DNA from: Arcuatula senhousia
Lineage: Eukaryota > Mollusca > Bivalvia > Mytilida > Mytilidae
DNA length: 64,000 nucleotides
Assembly (NCBI GenBank): GCA_963971305.1
Contig: OZ020311.1
Coordinates: 5,208,001-5,272,000 of the forward strand
Direction: 5' to 3'
In this document: positions 32,440-42,954 of the stretch, in pieces
Numbering within the stretch: the stretch's first letter is position 1
How the letters are laid out: each line of letters opens with the position of its first letter
Made by a program: the position numbers and the translations under genes
Notes under the pieces: generated by a model
Databases searched by the model: none
Told to the model about the DNA's origin: nothing
The model's input: the letters and a program-made list of their open reading frames with translations, nothing else

Positions 32440-32600
32440 ATAAATAGAGGTGGAATAATTGTACGTGACACAACCAACATAAAGAAACGGGAATTTAAAA
32501 ATTCACAATGGAAAACAGCCAGCAGTCTTCAGCATGACCATAAGTCGCTTCTCGCCGTCTTGTATTGGCCCAAGACTAAAAATACAAAAAAAGGATGTGT
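32440..32600 (+). repeat. Partial mussel-type dispersed repeat
   Basis: GAGGTGGAATAATTGTACGT, ACAATGGAAAACAGCCAGCA and GTATTGGCCCAAGAC match the 5' part of the repeats at 11595 and 40430. The downstream GGACAGGC...GGTTAAAC part is missing. Confidence 0.65.
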
Positions 32601-33022
32601 CCAGTTTGCCTTTTGGTCACACTTAGAAAAACTCAAAATAACAATGTACGATTTTTTAATCTTCGCATGCTTGAAATGCAACTAAATGTTGAAAATAATA
32701 ATATTATAAAACGAAAATTGTAAAAATTTCTAGGCAAAAAATATATGTTTGATTTTTGTCTTCGGTATTCCCAGAATCCCGTTTGTAGCTTTTGTTCTCA
32801 GAATAATTTGATTGAAAAAATTTTAAACTTAAACATTAAGCTGATTTATAAGTATATATAAAGACCTATAAACAACAGACTGTGACATCTTTGATCCAAT
32901 GTAGACTTTTGTAGAGCTCGATGAGCTGAAGGTTTAAGCAAGCAACAGCTTTTCTCTATCTGCAATAGTTTCCTATGTCCTCCACTAACATAACCAAACT
33001 TTGATGCAGTTATTTTAAACTA

Positions 33023-33177
33023 ATGAGGTTTATCTATTTATAAGATAAACCAGTTTAATGAAAGCGAGATTAATAATATTTCGATTTTTCTTCTCCGTAA
33101 TTTACTATCCGTTTTTTGTTCCGGGTTTTATAATTTTATACATATGTTGACATTGATGGACGAATGAAACAAAATTT
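33023..33177 (+). repeat. Repeat shared with 37097-37248
   Basis: About 150 bp beginning TAATGAGGTTTATCTATTTA, with a small hairpin GGTTTATC...GATAAACC, is identical or nearly so to 37095-37248. After that the two copies diverge. A young element of unknown type. Confidence 0.75.
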
Positions 33178-33479
33178 GTGTTTTTTAATCCAAGCAATCC
33201 TTCATTCTACCCTATAATTAGAGGACAAATTTGCTGAATTTAAGAAGCATTGATATGGTGCGATATTCTCGCTAGAATTTAGGACAGTTGTTTTGACATT
33301 ATTGGAGAAAAATTTGAAAGTTATCCAGCCAACCTTGTATAACAGTAGGACATTGAATCAACAAGCATGGACAAACATTGCTTTTAATATTTGTTAAAAT
33401 AATTTGAACCCTTCTGTTTGAACCATCGTAAAACCAAAGGAACCAGCCGCTTTCCTGGAATTGAATCATTACAACATGA

Positions 33480-33800
33480 CCATGAAGAAAAAACGATAAA
33501 AGAAGAAAGATTGAACTCTGTCGCCTGTGTCGGTACATATCTTTTACTTTCTGTCGAAAAACTAAGGAAAAAGAGAATTGAACTCTGTCTGTACATATCT
33601 TTATGTCGAAAAACAGAACTTACTAAGGAAAAACGATAAAAGAAGAAAGATTTAACTCTGTCGGTACATACCTTCGGTCGAAAAACAGACCTTACTACAT
33701 GTACTAAGGAAAAACGATAAAAGAAGAAAGATTGAACTCTATCGGTACATATCTTTCGGTCGAAAAACAGTACTTACTACATGTAGTCAAGTACAGGAAG
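33480..33800 (+). repeat. Four-copy minisatellite
   Basis: Units with AACGATAAAAGAAGAAAGAT, GAACTCTGTCGGTACATA and CGGTCGAAAAACAG start at about 33492, 33570, 33633 and 33712 (spacings 78, 63, 79). Confidence 0.8.
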
Positions 33801-36299
33801 ATGCTGATAGGGCCATCTGGTGCTTCAAGGAATCAGGATAAAGCAGGACTGTAGCATCTTCTTTTTCAATGGGGGCACATTTCCGAGATCAGATTTATAA
33901 TTCAAGGTACATGTTTATGTTTAATTAAGAATAGCAGCTATAACACAAATAAATCTACTTTAACTCAGCTTATACCAGGGTAGGATATTGACCATTAAAT
34001 TTTACGATATTTATTACTTTCTGAAGTAAAAGTTTGACATGTCAAAATCTTGTCATTCACATCTTGTTTGTATTATGTCAACCAAATCACATGACGGGCA
34101 CCTGTAAATTGACGTTACGTCACATTCAAATCAAATCATTGATGGCATGTAAACATGGTAAACGAAAACAATCACAAAATGTGCAAAACTACATAAAACA
34201 TATACACATGGTACATGCCGTATTAACAAACTTTACATCAAACGTACATTTGTAGCTATTCTTTAAATGATTTCATTTTTAATTTAAAATTGAGTACTGC
34301 TCGTTATATTATATTTCAGTAAACCTTTCTGTTGTGTTCTATAATATGTTTTTTCGTTTGCTTTAACTTTGTTTTTGTTTTGCTTATACTTTCATCACAC
34401 TTGATAGCCTAAACTAGTGCATGAAGTGACAAGTCAAATCACTGTGTCTTCCCGTCCGTCTTTGAACCCAAGCTTTGAACTTTTTGTTTCAGAACGATTA
34501 AGAATTTTCCGAATAAGTACACACTGTCCTTATCTCCATATAAGGTTTAATTATTATAACTTGTAAAGCTATTTTGATTTGTTCTGCATCTAAAGGCTTA
34601 ATATGAAACTACACATCTTATTTTTTCCAGACTGCTAAACTGTATATTGAATAACATAATAATGCATTTAACAGGCTGGTCCTCAGATTAATACAAACGT
34701 ACACAACATGTCACATGAGAAATGGATTGTTAAAATTGTCCTGTGGGGCATTACGCCCCCCCCCCCCCTCTTTTTTAGGTCATTCGATCATTTACTTCCT
34801 GTTTCAGACCCAGTCCTTTTTTGTTTTGGTATTTTTTACACGGGGTTATTCAAGTTATAAAAATTTATTGTACAGAAACTGTATTCTTAAATTGAAATTT
34901 TGGAGTACTGACTGAAAAATGAATGCTGGTTATTCTTATTTATCATGTTTATTCGAATTACGAGTAAAATATTTCTATAGTAACAGAATGCTCCCCAGCC
35001 AAGACTTGTGATCTTTTTATCTGAGTATATGAATTTTCATTCCATACCATTTCAGCATCATTTAAAGGCATATTTTCTATCAAATTCACATATTTTTCGT
35101 CGGACACTCCTATCTTTTGATGTCATTTTGACCGAAATGTAATGAAAGATAACTTTGAACATGTATCATGTTTACATTTAAAACCAATATTGCATTAAAC
35201 TTGGTTTATTTCGCTCACAATAGACCAACGTGGTTGATTATTTGTTTGCCTTCGTGACGACAAACATATTTTTAATGTACAGCCATCAGTCTGGATCTCA
35301 TACATGTATGTTTCAGTTGTTCATTATAGTGACAAATTAAACAAATTCATTTACCGGTATATTGTCATTTTCTTTGTTTGGAGACTCTGGCGTTATCGTC
35401 GCCTGTAAAATTTCTACACGGACTAAAACCTGAGACGAGAAACAGATAGCTAACAGCGTGCATTAACCGTAAAAGTGTTTAAGCAAAGTTTGACACAGTG
35501 TGCATGATGCTAAAGGCGGGATTAGATCTCATGAATATGAATTTTAATTTTTTGTTGTTGTTGTAAAACTTTAGATTATTGGTTTTTTTTTCGGTTTTTA
35601 AATTAATAGAGTACACCGACTTTATTTTATTGTCGTTTATATTTTAAAGTTTAGAATTAGACAATACCAAGTTTTCTGTAGGCCTTTTTGTTAGTACACA
35701 AAATTATTTTCGTAGACAATATCCCTTAAACTTATTCAATTTGTAACATTTGTTTTCTGCATAATTTTTATGATAGTCAATTGATTGCGTAAGTATTCTT
35801 GATATAACCATGTTTACTAGATTCCTATTATTTGCATGCTGTACATGTTGACAATACAAATATTTAACGACAAAAACATGAATGCAGACACTGAACATTT
35901 ACATTTACTTCTTGGATTGAAACTATAAGCATGCCGAATTAAACTAGTGGCACAATAAGAAAATCTTACATATCTTCATTAATGCAAAACATGTTCAACC
36001 CTTTGATCGCTTAACAAGACAGTAGATAAGTTATAGAGATTCGTTCAGGCGCTGATTGATGAATTATGTTGTTTCATTATAGTGCATTGTTTTATCACAT
36101 TGAAGAAGGAAATTATTCTCATCTTATATACGCTCAGTTCAGAAGAATTTAAGTCATTCAATACTTTGAAACATGAACAGTCCAGCAATACTAAAGAAGT
36201 ATAGTCTACTTAGGTGGGAAATACAAATCATATTTATGGTTTCTACTATATTGAATAATTCAATTATACCTACGCTGATGTGTCCCAAATTGGCCCATG
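33801..36299. other. No gene or repeat recognised
   Basis: I read both strands and found no family-like protein motif, no paired repeat within the window and no RNA gene. A homopolymer of about 14 C lies near 34756. It may be older decayed repeat or spacer. Confidence 0.4.
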
Positions 36300-36560
36300 T
36301 TAACTCAGATTGATAGAATGGTAGATAAAGTGGGCTGGTGGGGTAAAGTATGAACGTGTATAGACACTTTCATTTGGCAATAAATGGGAGACACTGTTTT
36401 TGCTCCATGTGATATTAATTAAAAATTTCTAACGCTTTACCGTTGGAATTTGGTCTAGACCATCTCATGCCTCCATGAGTGGTCGGTTCTGATGAATTTG
36501 GCCAGTGTTTTTTTAGTACAAAATAAAATCCAAACTACAATTAAACAAAAAGAAAGTGTG
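36300..36560 (+). repeat. Diverged relative of the 36609-37096 repeat
   Basis: AACGCTTTACCGTTGGAA, TTGGTCTAGACCATCTCATG, CCTCCATGAGTGGTCGGT and the start GAACGTGTATAGACAC appear here and again ~240 bp downstream, with obvious divergence, so this is an older tandem copy. Confidence 0.75.
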
Positions 36561-36608
36561 TCCCAAAAGAGGGCCAGGATGTATTTTGAACGTGTATAGA
36601 CACGCTCA

Positions 36609-37096
36609 TTTGGCAAGATAAGGGGACACTATTCTTTCCTTAATTGTACGTCGGGTCATATTACCAAAAAACTTTCCAACGCTTTACCGTTGGAAGTTGG
36701 TCTAGACCATCTCATGCCTCCATGAGTGGTCGGTCCTGATCTGTTGTCACCAGATTGGATTTGGCCAGTGTAATGTATAATAAAAGTAAATCCATGGTAA
36801 ATCTAAATCAAAAATAATATTAATTTCACTCCCATGTAATAAAAAATAATCCATGGGGTGACAAAATATGAGCTGGCGTACTGGAATATTGTGTCCCTCG
36901 TTCTCTCCAGGAACCTGAGAGGAATGTGAGCATCCATTGCCTACCAATGGTGCACAGACTTGTCCGTATATCCTAGTGATTGGCATTCTGTTTCCCTATC
37001 TTGTCAATTCCTCTCTTGCAGTTAGCTGTGGCCGTAATTAGCCATTTAATATGTTTTTGTCAGTATTTATACGCCAAATCATTGAGTCTTTAATTA
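36609..37096 (+). repeat. Near-identical direct repeat, copy 1 (about 487 bp)
   Basis: Runs from GGCAAGATAAGGGGACAC to GAGTCTTTAATTAA. Compared base by base with copy 2 (37613-38105), I find a single difference (TGTTTTTGTC versus TGTTTGTGTC). Both contain the same meaningless 79-codon reverse frame. The pair flanks ~515 bp of unrelated DNA. This could be a TRIM-like LTR pair, a recent duplication or an assembly artefact. Confidence 0.85.
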
Positions 37097-37612
37097 ATGA
37101 GGTTTATCTATTTATAAGATAAACCAGTTTAATGAAAGCGAGATTAATAATATTTCGATTTTTCTTCTCCGTAATTTACTATCCGTTTTTTGTTCCGGGT
37201 TTTATAATTTTATACATATGTTGACATTGATGGACGAATGAAACAAAATCCCTCCATCCATCCCCCTTTTCACCGTCCAACATTTTTGCTGCTGCTGTTT
37301 TATTTTCTTTTTCAGGCTTTTCAAATATGACTACAGGAGCTCTACATATATACGGACGATGCAGTTTGAAATACACTTGGATTTTACAAAGATGACCATG
37401 TTACTGTTCATTTTGCTAGTTTCATTGACTTGTTTGAAATGTTACTTATATATTTATTTATTTTTTCTAACTGCATACCACTAGTATACCAAAAACAGAT
37501 ATTTTAAAGTTATAAATTATCAGTTTTTCATTCAATTTTTATACATTTTTTGTGTTTGTGTGTATAAACTAATAATTTTAATAAAAATTCCTGTCACAGT
37601 CTACTAGGGCGG
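37097..37612. other. Segment between the two near-identical direct repeats
   Basis: Begins with the 150-bp element shared with 33023-33177 (TGAGGTTTATCTATTTATAA), then CTCCATCCATCC and unremarkable AT-rich DNA ending CTACTAGGGCGGAATTT. No primer-binding site or polypurine tract was obvious, which weakens an LTR-element reading. Confidence 0.5.
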
Positions 37613-38105
37613 AATTTGGCAAGATAAGGGGACACTATTCTTTCCTTAATTGTACGTCGGGTCATATTACCAAAAAACTTTCCAACGCTTTACCGTTGGA
37701 AGTTGGTCTAGACCATCTCATGCCTCCATGAGTGGTCGGTCCTGATCTGTTGTCACCAGATTGGATTTGGCCAGTGTAATGTATAATAAAAGTAAATCCA
37801 TGGTAAATCTAAATCAAAAATAATATTAATTTCACTCCCATGTAATAAAAAATAATCCATGGGGTGACAAAATATGAGCTGGCGTACTGGAATATTGTGT
37901 CCCTCGTTCTCTCCAGGAACCTGAGAGGAATGTGAGCATCCATTGCCTACCAATGGTGCACAGACTTGTCCGTATATCCTAGTGATTGGCATTCTGTTTC
38001 CCTATCTTGTCAATTCCTCTCTTGCAGTTAGCTGTGGCCGTAATTAGCCATTTAATATGTTTGTGTCAGTATTTATACGCCAAATCATTGAGTCTTTAAT
38101 TAAAT
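37613..38105 (+). repeat. Near-identical direct repeat, copy 2
   Basis: Same sequence as 36609-37096 apart from one base at about 38061. It is followed directly by AATAGGAGATAATAAACC, which belongs to composite repeat C. Confidence 0.85.
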
Positions 38106-38899
38106 AGGAGATAATAAACCTACATGTACAACGTACTGGATGTAAAAACAAATAATGTTTAGGATAAACGCTTACATGACTTAGATTCATCAACATGTTT
38201 ATCTTAAATGGCTTAATTTTAGATTGATTTTATAGTATGTGCACAACAAAGGCTACTTATAGAATTCAAAAATAAACTTTAGCAGGACATAGAAATAAAA
38301 AGTCTTTTTTATGATACTAAAGCAGACCATTGCTTTTTGTGTCCATAGCGGCTTGCTAGGCAATATGCATTAGAGTCCACACTTGTATTAATAAAATATA
38401 ATGGTTTGGATAATTGTAAATAATTATGTCAGACTACATAAGACAATAAAAATACAAATATTTTATCAAATCTATATGGTACAGGCATTTTATTTTTCCG
38501 AGTATTCGTTGCAATAAGGGGGAGAACTCTTGGAATTTTTTTTAACTTTTGGCGGGACTAACGTCATTAACATCACTGTGTCGGGTTGATATTGCCATAA
38601 TATAATAACCATAATATAATAACCTCTAAATAACAGTAAAATATTTATGATAAAGACTGTATTGCTAAACGGGTTTAGTCATTACACATGTTTCTTTTAC
38701 TTTAGACCTACCCGTTTTTGTTTTACACTAAAAGTACAACATACAGGTTGTGAATAGTTTTCAATGTAGTTCAATTTAATTATCTTTTATTTCCATCAAA
38801 AACAGTAACGTTATTCCCCGCAATATTGCAACTTATTGATGCTAACGTCGCCTTTGGAAGCCACAAGATTTGTATGGAACGTTTAGAGACCAAACAGAA

Positions 38900-40430
38900 C
38901 GAAACAAAGAAGAACGTCTTAGTTTATTCACGGCCAAACCAGCGTTAAATCTAGTGCCAACGACGACGAATCGGCAATGATGACGCAGCTAAAATTACAA
39001 CGAACAACAAACAGAGGAGGCATCACCAAGCTTTTGAAACGTGTAAAGGGAAATCCAGACGATTTATTTGTGGAACATGGAGTAAAAGGACTCACAACCT
39101 GACTTGATCCGGAACATACAGAAGACCATCCTAAAATACAATGGAAAGATCTTTGACGAAATATCGGAAAATGAACACAAAGACGAGGTAGCAGTAACTG
39201 ATAGGTGTACATTTGATATACAAATGACCTTGTTTAAACTGTCTATCATTATCAAAAAAGCAATTAACACTACTGTTCCCCAACTCATACACCCGAATCA
39301 ACACATCCCTCAGCCTATGTCTCAGTCTAGTAGCCTAAACCCACATGCCTCAGAATTTATAAACGATCGCCCTCACAAGACCTAAGCTACCCCCAGTCTC
39401 ATCTTGATCGCCCGATCGATTATCTGAAATCCCAGTTGTACGGAGAGGCAGGTAGATGCATTGCAAGATTGCAAATTACGAACAAGAACTCATCCAAGCC
39501 CTACATGTATTGAAGCGCAAATTTGTTCAGCCACATAAGATAGTCGAAGCGTACATGCAGAATTTTTTAAGTCTACTCAGTCCTACGTCAGACATCGCGG
39601 ACTTTTTTACAACGTTATTGAAAATTACCTCTGAGATTTATAGAGCATGGGTTAGTCAGAAGAAACGTGCGAAAGCATGTAAGTACCAATAATACTCAAC
39701 AAGATACCCAAAATGACCAAGGAAAACCTAGTCAGAGGTCCCGAGAGCAACCAGTGGACTTTACAACTACTTAGGGATGCCATTGTGAAAGAGATTACCA
39801 TCGAAGAAGCCAGTCGATAAACGAATAAGATGAGTATCGTCCAGACTAATGAATTTTACACCCACCTCTGCATTTGTAGCTAATGCCAGAAAATTAAATG
39901 CACGATCACCAAGTAACCATGCGTGTACTGTAACGATGTCCATGCCCCAACAGCCTGTACAAAAGTAGACGATCGAAAAGCCATCAATAAAGAGAAACAG
40001 CCATGTTACAGCTGTCTAGCGAAGCACCGAATCGCCCAATGTACTTCAGATATAAGTCCTAAAAGAATTGTCCAGGAAAGCGACATCACACCAGTATATG
40101 TACCAAAGGAGATTCCAAGCAACAACTACAGTCAACAGTTCCCAAACCGAGTAAATTGGCCGCAACATGCACGACAGCATTACCCAACATGCATTTATTG
40201 GCACATTACATGAGGTCACATGTACTTTTAAAAACATCAATTACGCCAGTCTCAGCAGATGGGAAAAATCAGATGTTTGAATCAGCCAACGTATTATTAA
40301 ACGAGGGAACTCAAAGAAGTTTCATCACACAAAAACTAGAAGAAATCATAAACGTTAAACCAACCAAAACAGAATCGATCACTATTCGGGGAAACCAACA
40401 AGAAGGTCAGATAGACGATAATGAGATGTG
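38900..40430 (+). pseudogene. BEL/Pao-type LTR retrotransposon relic: gag and protease
   Basis: Disconnected pieces follow the BEL order: an N-terminal gag part (about 38980-39100, then 39104-39250 in another frame); a gag block at 39456-39620 with KRKFVQPHKIVEAYMQN and SPTSDIADF; a zinc-binding part at 39920-40060 with CYSCLAKHRIAQC; then the protease at 40200-40390 with NVLLNEGTQRSFITQKL. The protease catalytic Asp position is Asn (LNEG). Frames change at least four times and there are several stops. No RT, integrase or LTRs were found nearby. A dead fragment. Confidence 0.8.
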
Positions 40431-40720
40431 GAATAAGTGTACGCGACACAACCTACATAATCTATCGGTAATGTTTAAAATCCACAATGGAAGACCGCCA
40501 GCAGTTTTCAACATGACCAAAGATCACTGCTCGCAGTCTTGCATTGTCCCAGTACTACAAAGATTCAATACCAATCCTAAAATTAATAAAGAAAGACATA
40601 TCTCTTAACATAGAACATTGCACGTCGCAAATACAAAGAAAAACGAAAGCTTTGACCGGAATTCCTGGCTTAGTACAGGCACATATAAAATTGGCCCAAC
40701 CTTCCCCCTATTGATAATTC
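40430..40720 (+). repeat. Mussel-type dispersed repeat copy
   Basis: GATGTGGAATAAGTGTACGC, CGACACAACCTACATAA, CAGTTTTCAACATGACCAAA and GGAATTCCTGGCTTAGTACA match the copy at 11595-11910. It begins inside the BEL relic, so it inserted there later. Confidence 0.75.
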
Positions 40721-41379
40721 CGACCAAACCACATTAAAAAACACACAGTAAAAATAACATCGACAACTGTTCAATTCAACAAGAGACAAGACAATGCGGG
40801 GAAAACGAGACTACGAACACTACGAACACTCGCTGTACTGACAGCTAGCTGAGAAACAACTATCGACTGATGTAAAAAAATTAAGTGCATCAATTTTAAA
40901 TCAGACTCAACACTTCACAGAATAAATGAAACGCCTTCGCACAAAACCAACACACTTGATCGCTGCAACGTTCAAAAATGTCAGATGAGTATATAAGTTA
41001 ATTAACAATTTAAAGAATGTATTAAATGGTCTATAATTTTATCAAAAAGACCAATTTCAAAGATTTTACCAAAATATTGAACTTTTATCCTCTACATAAT
41101 AACGTATTAAGCAATTTTTCATTGCATAAGGATTATTTTTGAATTGATTAGTTTGATAAAAAAATATTTCCATAGAAATCAGGATGGGAGATATCCTTAA
41201 CCTGTCAAAAATCGACATGTACAGATATATTTTTCAATACGATTTTGATATTTAAAAGAATTTTGAAAACGATTTTACTAATTTGTGATATCGATATCCT
41301 TGCTTCAACAATTTTTGTGTTATATACCGGTCTCCCTCAATATAGAGACACTACTGCACATACAAGCATATTTTAATAA
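40721..41379. other. No gene recognised
   Basis: AT-rich DNA without a maintained frame or a repeat I could pair elsewhere. Confidence 0.4.
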
Positions 41380-42450
41380 CTGTGAAATGTATACTTCATA
41401 AAAAGGAGCCAGTGGTACATCTTTTTTTTGGAAAATTTACAATATTGAATAAAAAAGTCGTCACGTTTATCGCATATTTTTATGCCAATTTTACCATTCA
41501 TTATACGTTAATCCAAATCAAGAAAAGGACATCTATCGCCGGTTGTATTCGATTTATTCCATGTTCATTTTGTAAGGCAAATATCGGAGAAAAAATTCGA
41601 AAATGTAAGGTCATTAACTGCAGGAATGTCGTCCAAGTGTCTGAAAGTTTTATTAAAAGCATCGATGAGGTGTTGATTTATGGGGTCTTTCTAGAGTTTA
41701 GCCATAAATTGAGATTCATAACAATATCGAAAAAGATCTGCTATAAAAGATGTACAATTAGTGCCCATATGAATACCAATAATTTGGCGATAAATTTGTT
41801 TTCCGAAACGAATATATATGTTATCTAGTAGAAAATTCAACGCAGTTATCATTTCTGCGTCGGTCCAATTTACATATCCTTTATGTGTCTTGCTACTAAA
41901 AAAACGATTTACTAATACAGCAGAAACTTTCGAACAAATAAAGTCACTTTTAGATTTATCAAAACATCACTTAATCACATATGAAGATTTATTTTTTATT
42001 AGATTATGCGGAAGGTTACTATGTAGTGAAAAAAAAATCGTAACTATCGATAGATGTAAAGGTAGTTTCAAAGCACGAAGCTTGTCGAGAACGTCAAGCG
42101 AATTTTTAACACTCCAAAAATGGTTACTAGTAATGCCGCTATTTTTGAAAATCGTTTCACAGTAACAAATAATAAATTCCTTCATGGTGGTCAAAGCAAG
42201 GGACAAAACTTTCATAGAACATTTACTAGACGCTGATATAAAACGAGATTTGTATGGATTTTTGTGTAATTTTGGCATCCAGTACATTGTCGGTAATTTA
42301 TGGTATGTCGGGGCAGCTCGTAATGCCGGTGGCAGTTGTGATTTGATCGTCAATACTACTGTTCTATGAAGAATGCACAGATATCTACAAACGGCAACCA
42401 TATACACGAAAACGCAGACAGCCAAGCTGATACCCATAGAGGTACTCATC
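41380..42450 (-). pseudogene. PLE-3: Penelope-like RT fragment
   Basis: The minus strand reads YWMPKLHKNPYKSRFISASS (about 42290-42230), then KGYVNWTDAEMITALNFLLD, IHMGTNCTSFIADLFRYCYE and SQFMAKL (about 41880-41690). These match the same RT blocks as PLE-1, with different residues, so it is a third independent copy. Frames change between the blocks and the YIDD block is not intact. All three Penelope-like relics lie on the minus strand. Confidence 0.85.
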
Positions 42451-42555
42451 GTACCTCAACCGAGACAAACATACATACACGTCATGTACTCTAAACCGAT
42501 GTCAACTTTTTTGTACTTGAGTGGATTGAAGTTGGCTAACCCTATTGTACATGAT

Positions 42556-42722
42556 GAAGATTGAGAGGTATCCATATAAGTCGGGGCTGATTTTTTCTGG
42601 GACATCGTCGAATATCAAATAGTCAGAGGTCAAGGTCCAACAGCTGTGAAATCGAAAGTAAGACATTTATTATCTGAACCAAAATCAGCCCCGTCTTATA
42701 TGGATACCTCGAAATCTTCAAT
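42556..42722. repeat. Inverted repeat with ~40-bp arms
   Basis: GAAGATTGAGAGGTATCCAT at left and GGATACCTCGAAATCTTC at right, continuing through AAGTCGGGGCTGATTTT / AAAATCAGCCCCGTCTT, around ~80 bp. The right arm abuts an inverted BEL fragment. Confidence 0.85.
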
Positions 42723-42724
42723 CT

Positions 42725-42940
42725 GATTCCCATCTTCTGAGATTGGCGTAATTGATGATTTTAAAAATACATGTGACCTCATGGGGTGTGCGGATGAAAG
42801 CATGTTGGGTAATGCTGTCGTGCATGTTGCGGTCGATTTTATCGGTTTGGGAACTGTTGACTGTAGTCTTCTTTGGTACATATACTGGTGTGATGTCGCT
42901 TTCCTGGACAATTCTAATAGGACTTATCTGAATTACATAA
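42725..42940 (-). pseudogene. Inverted fragment of the BEL/Pao relic
   Basis: The reverse complement matches 40060-40265: YMYQRRLQSTVPKP-type lead, TCTTALPNM and MRSHVFLKSSITPIS. It covers only the joint between the gag zinc part and the start of the protease, and ends at the inverted repeat on its left. Probably copied from, or sharing a source with, the 38900-40430 relic. Confidence 0.75.
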
Positions 42941-42954
42941 AAGAAAACTTGTGT

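Larger units (their letters stand above)
30786..38740 (+). repeat. Composite repeat, central copy (C), fragmented
   Basis: Pieces in + orientation match the reverse complement of the segment present in R but missing from L: 30786-31560 with 46130-46890; 32690-33025 with 45770-46045; 38105-38415 with 45470-45755. They are followed at 38655-38720 by one hairpin core (TTGCTAAACGGG ... ACCCGTTTTTG). Insertions at 31565-32690 and 33025-38105 separate the pieces. Confidence 0.75.

Noticed and set aside
36747..37992. Two identical 79-codon minus-strand frames (36747-36986 and 37753-37992)
   Set aside because: They are identical only because the whole ~487-bp repeat is duplicated. There is no family motif and the region is otherwise non-coding.
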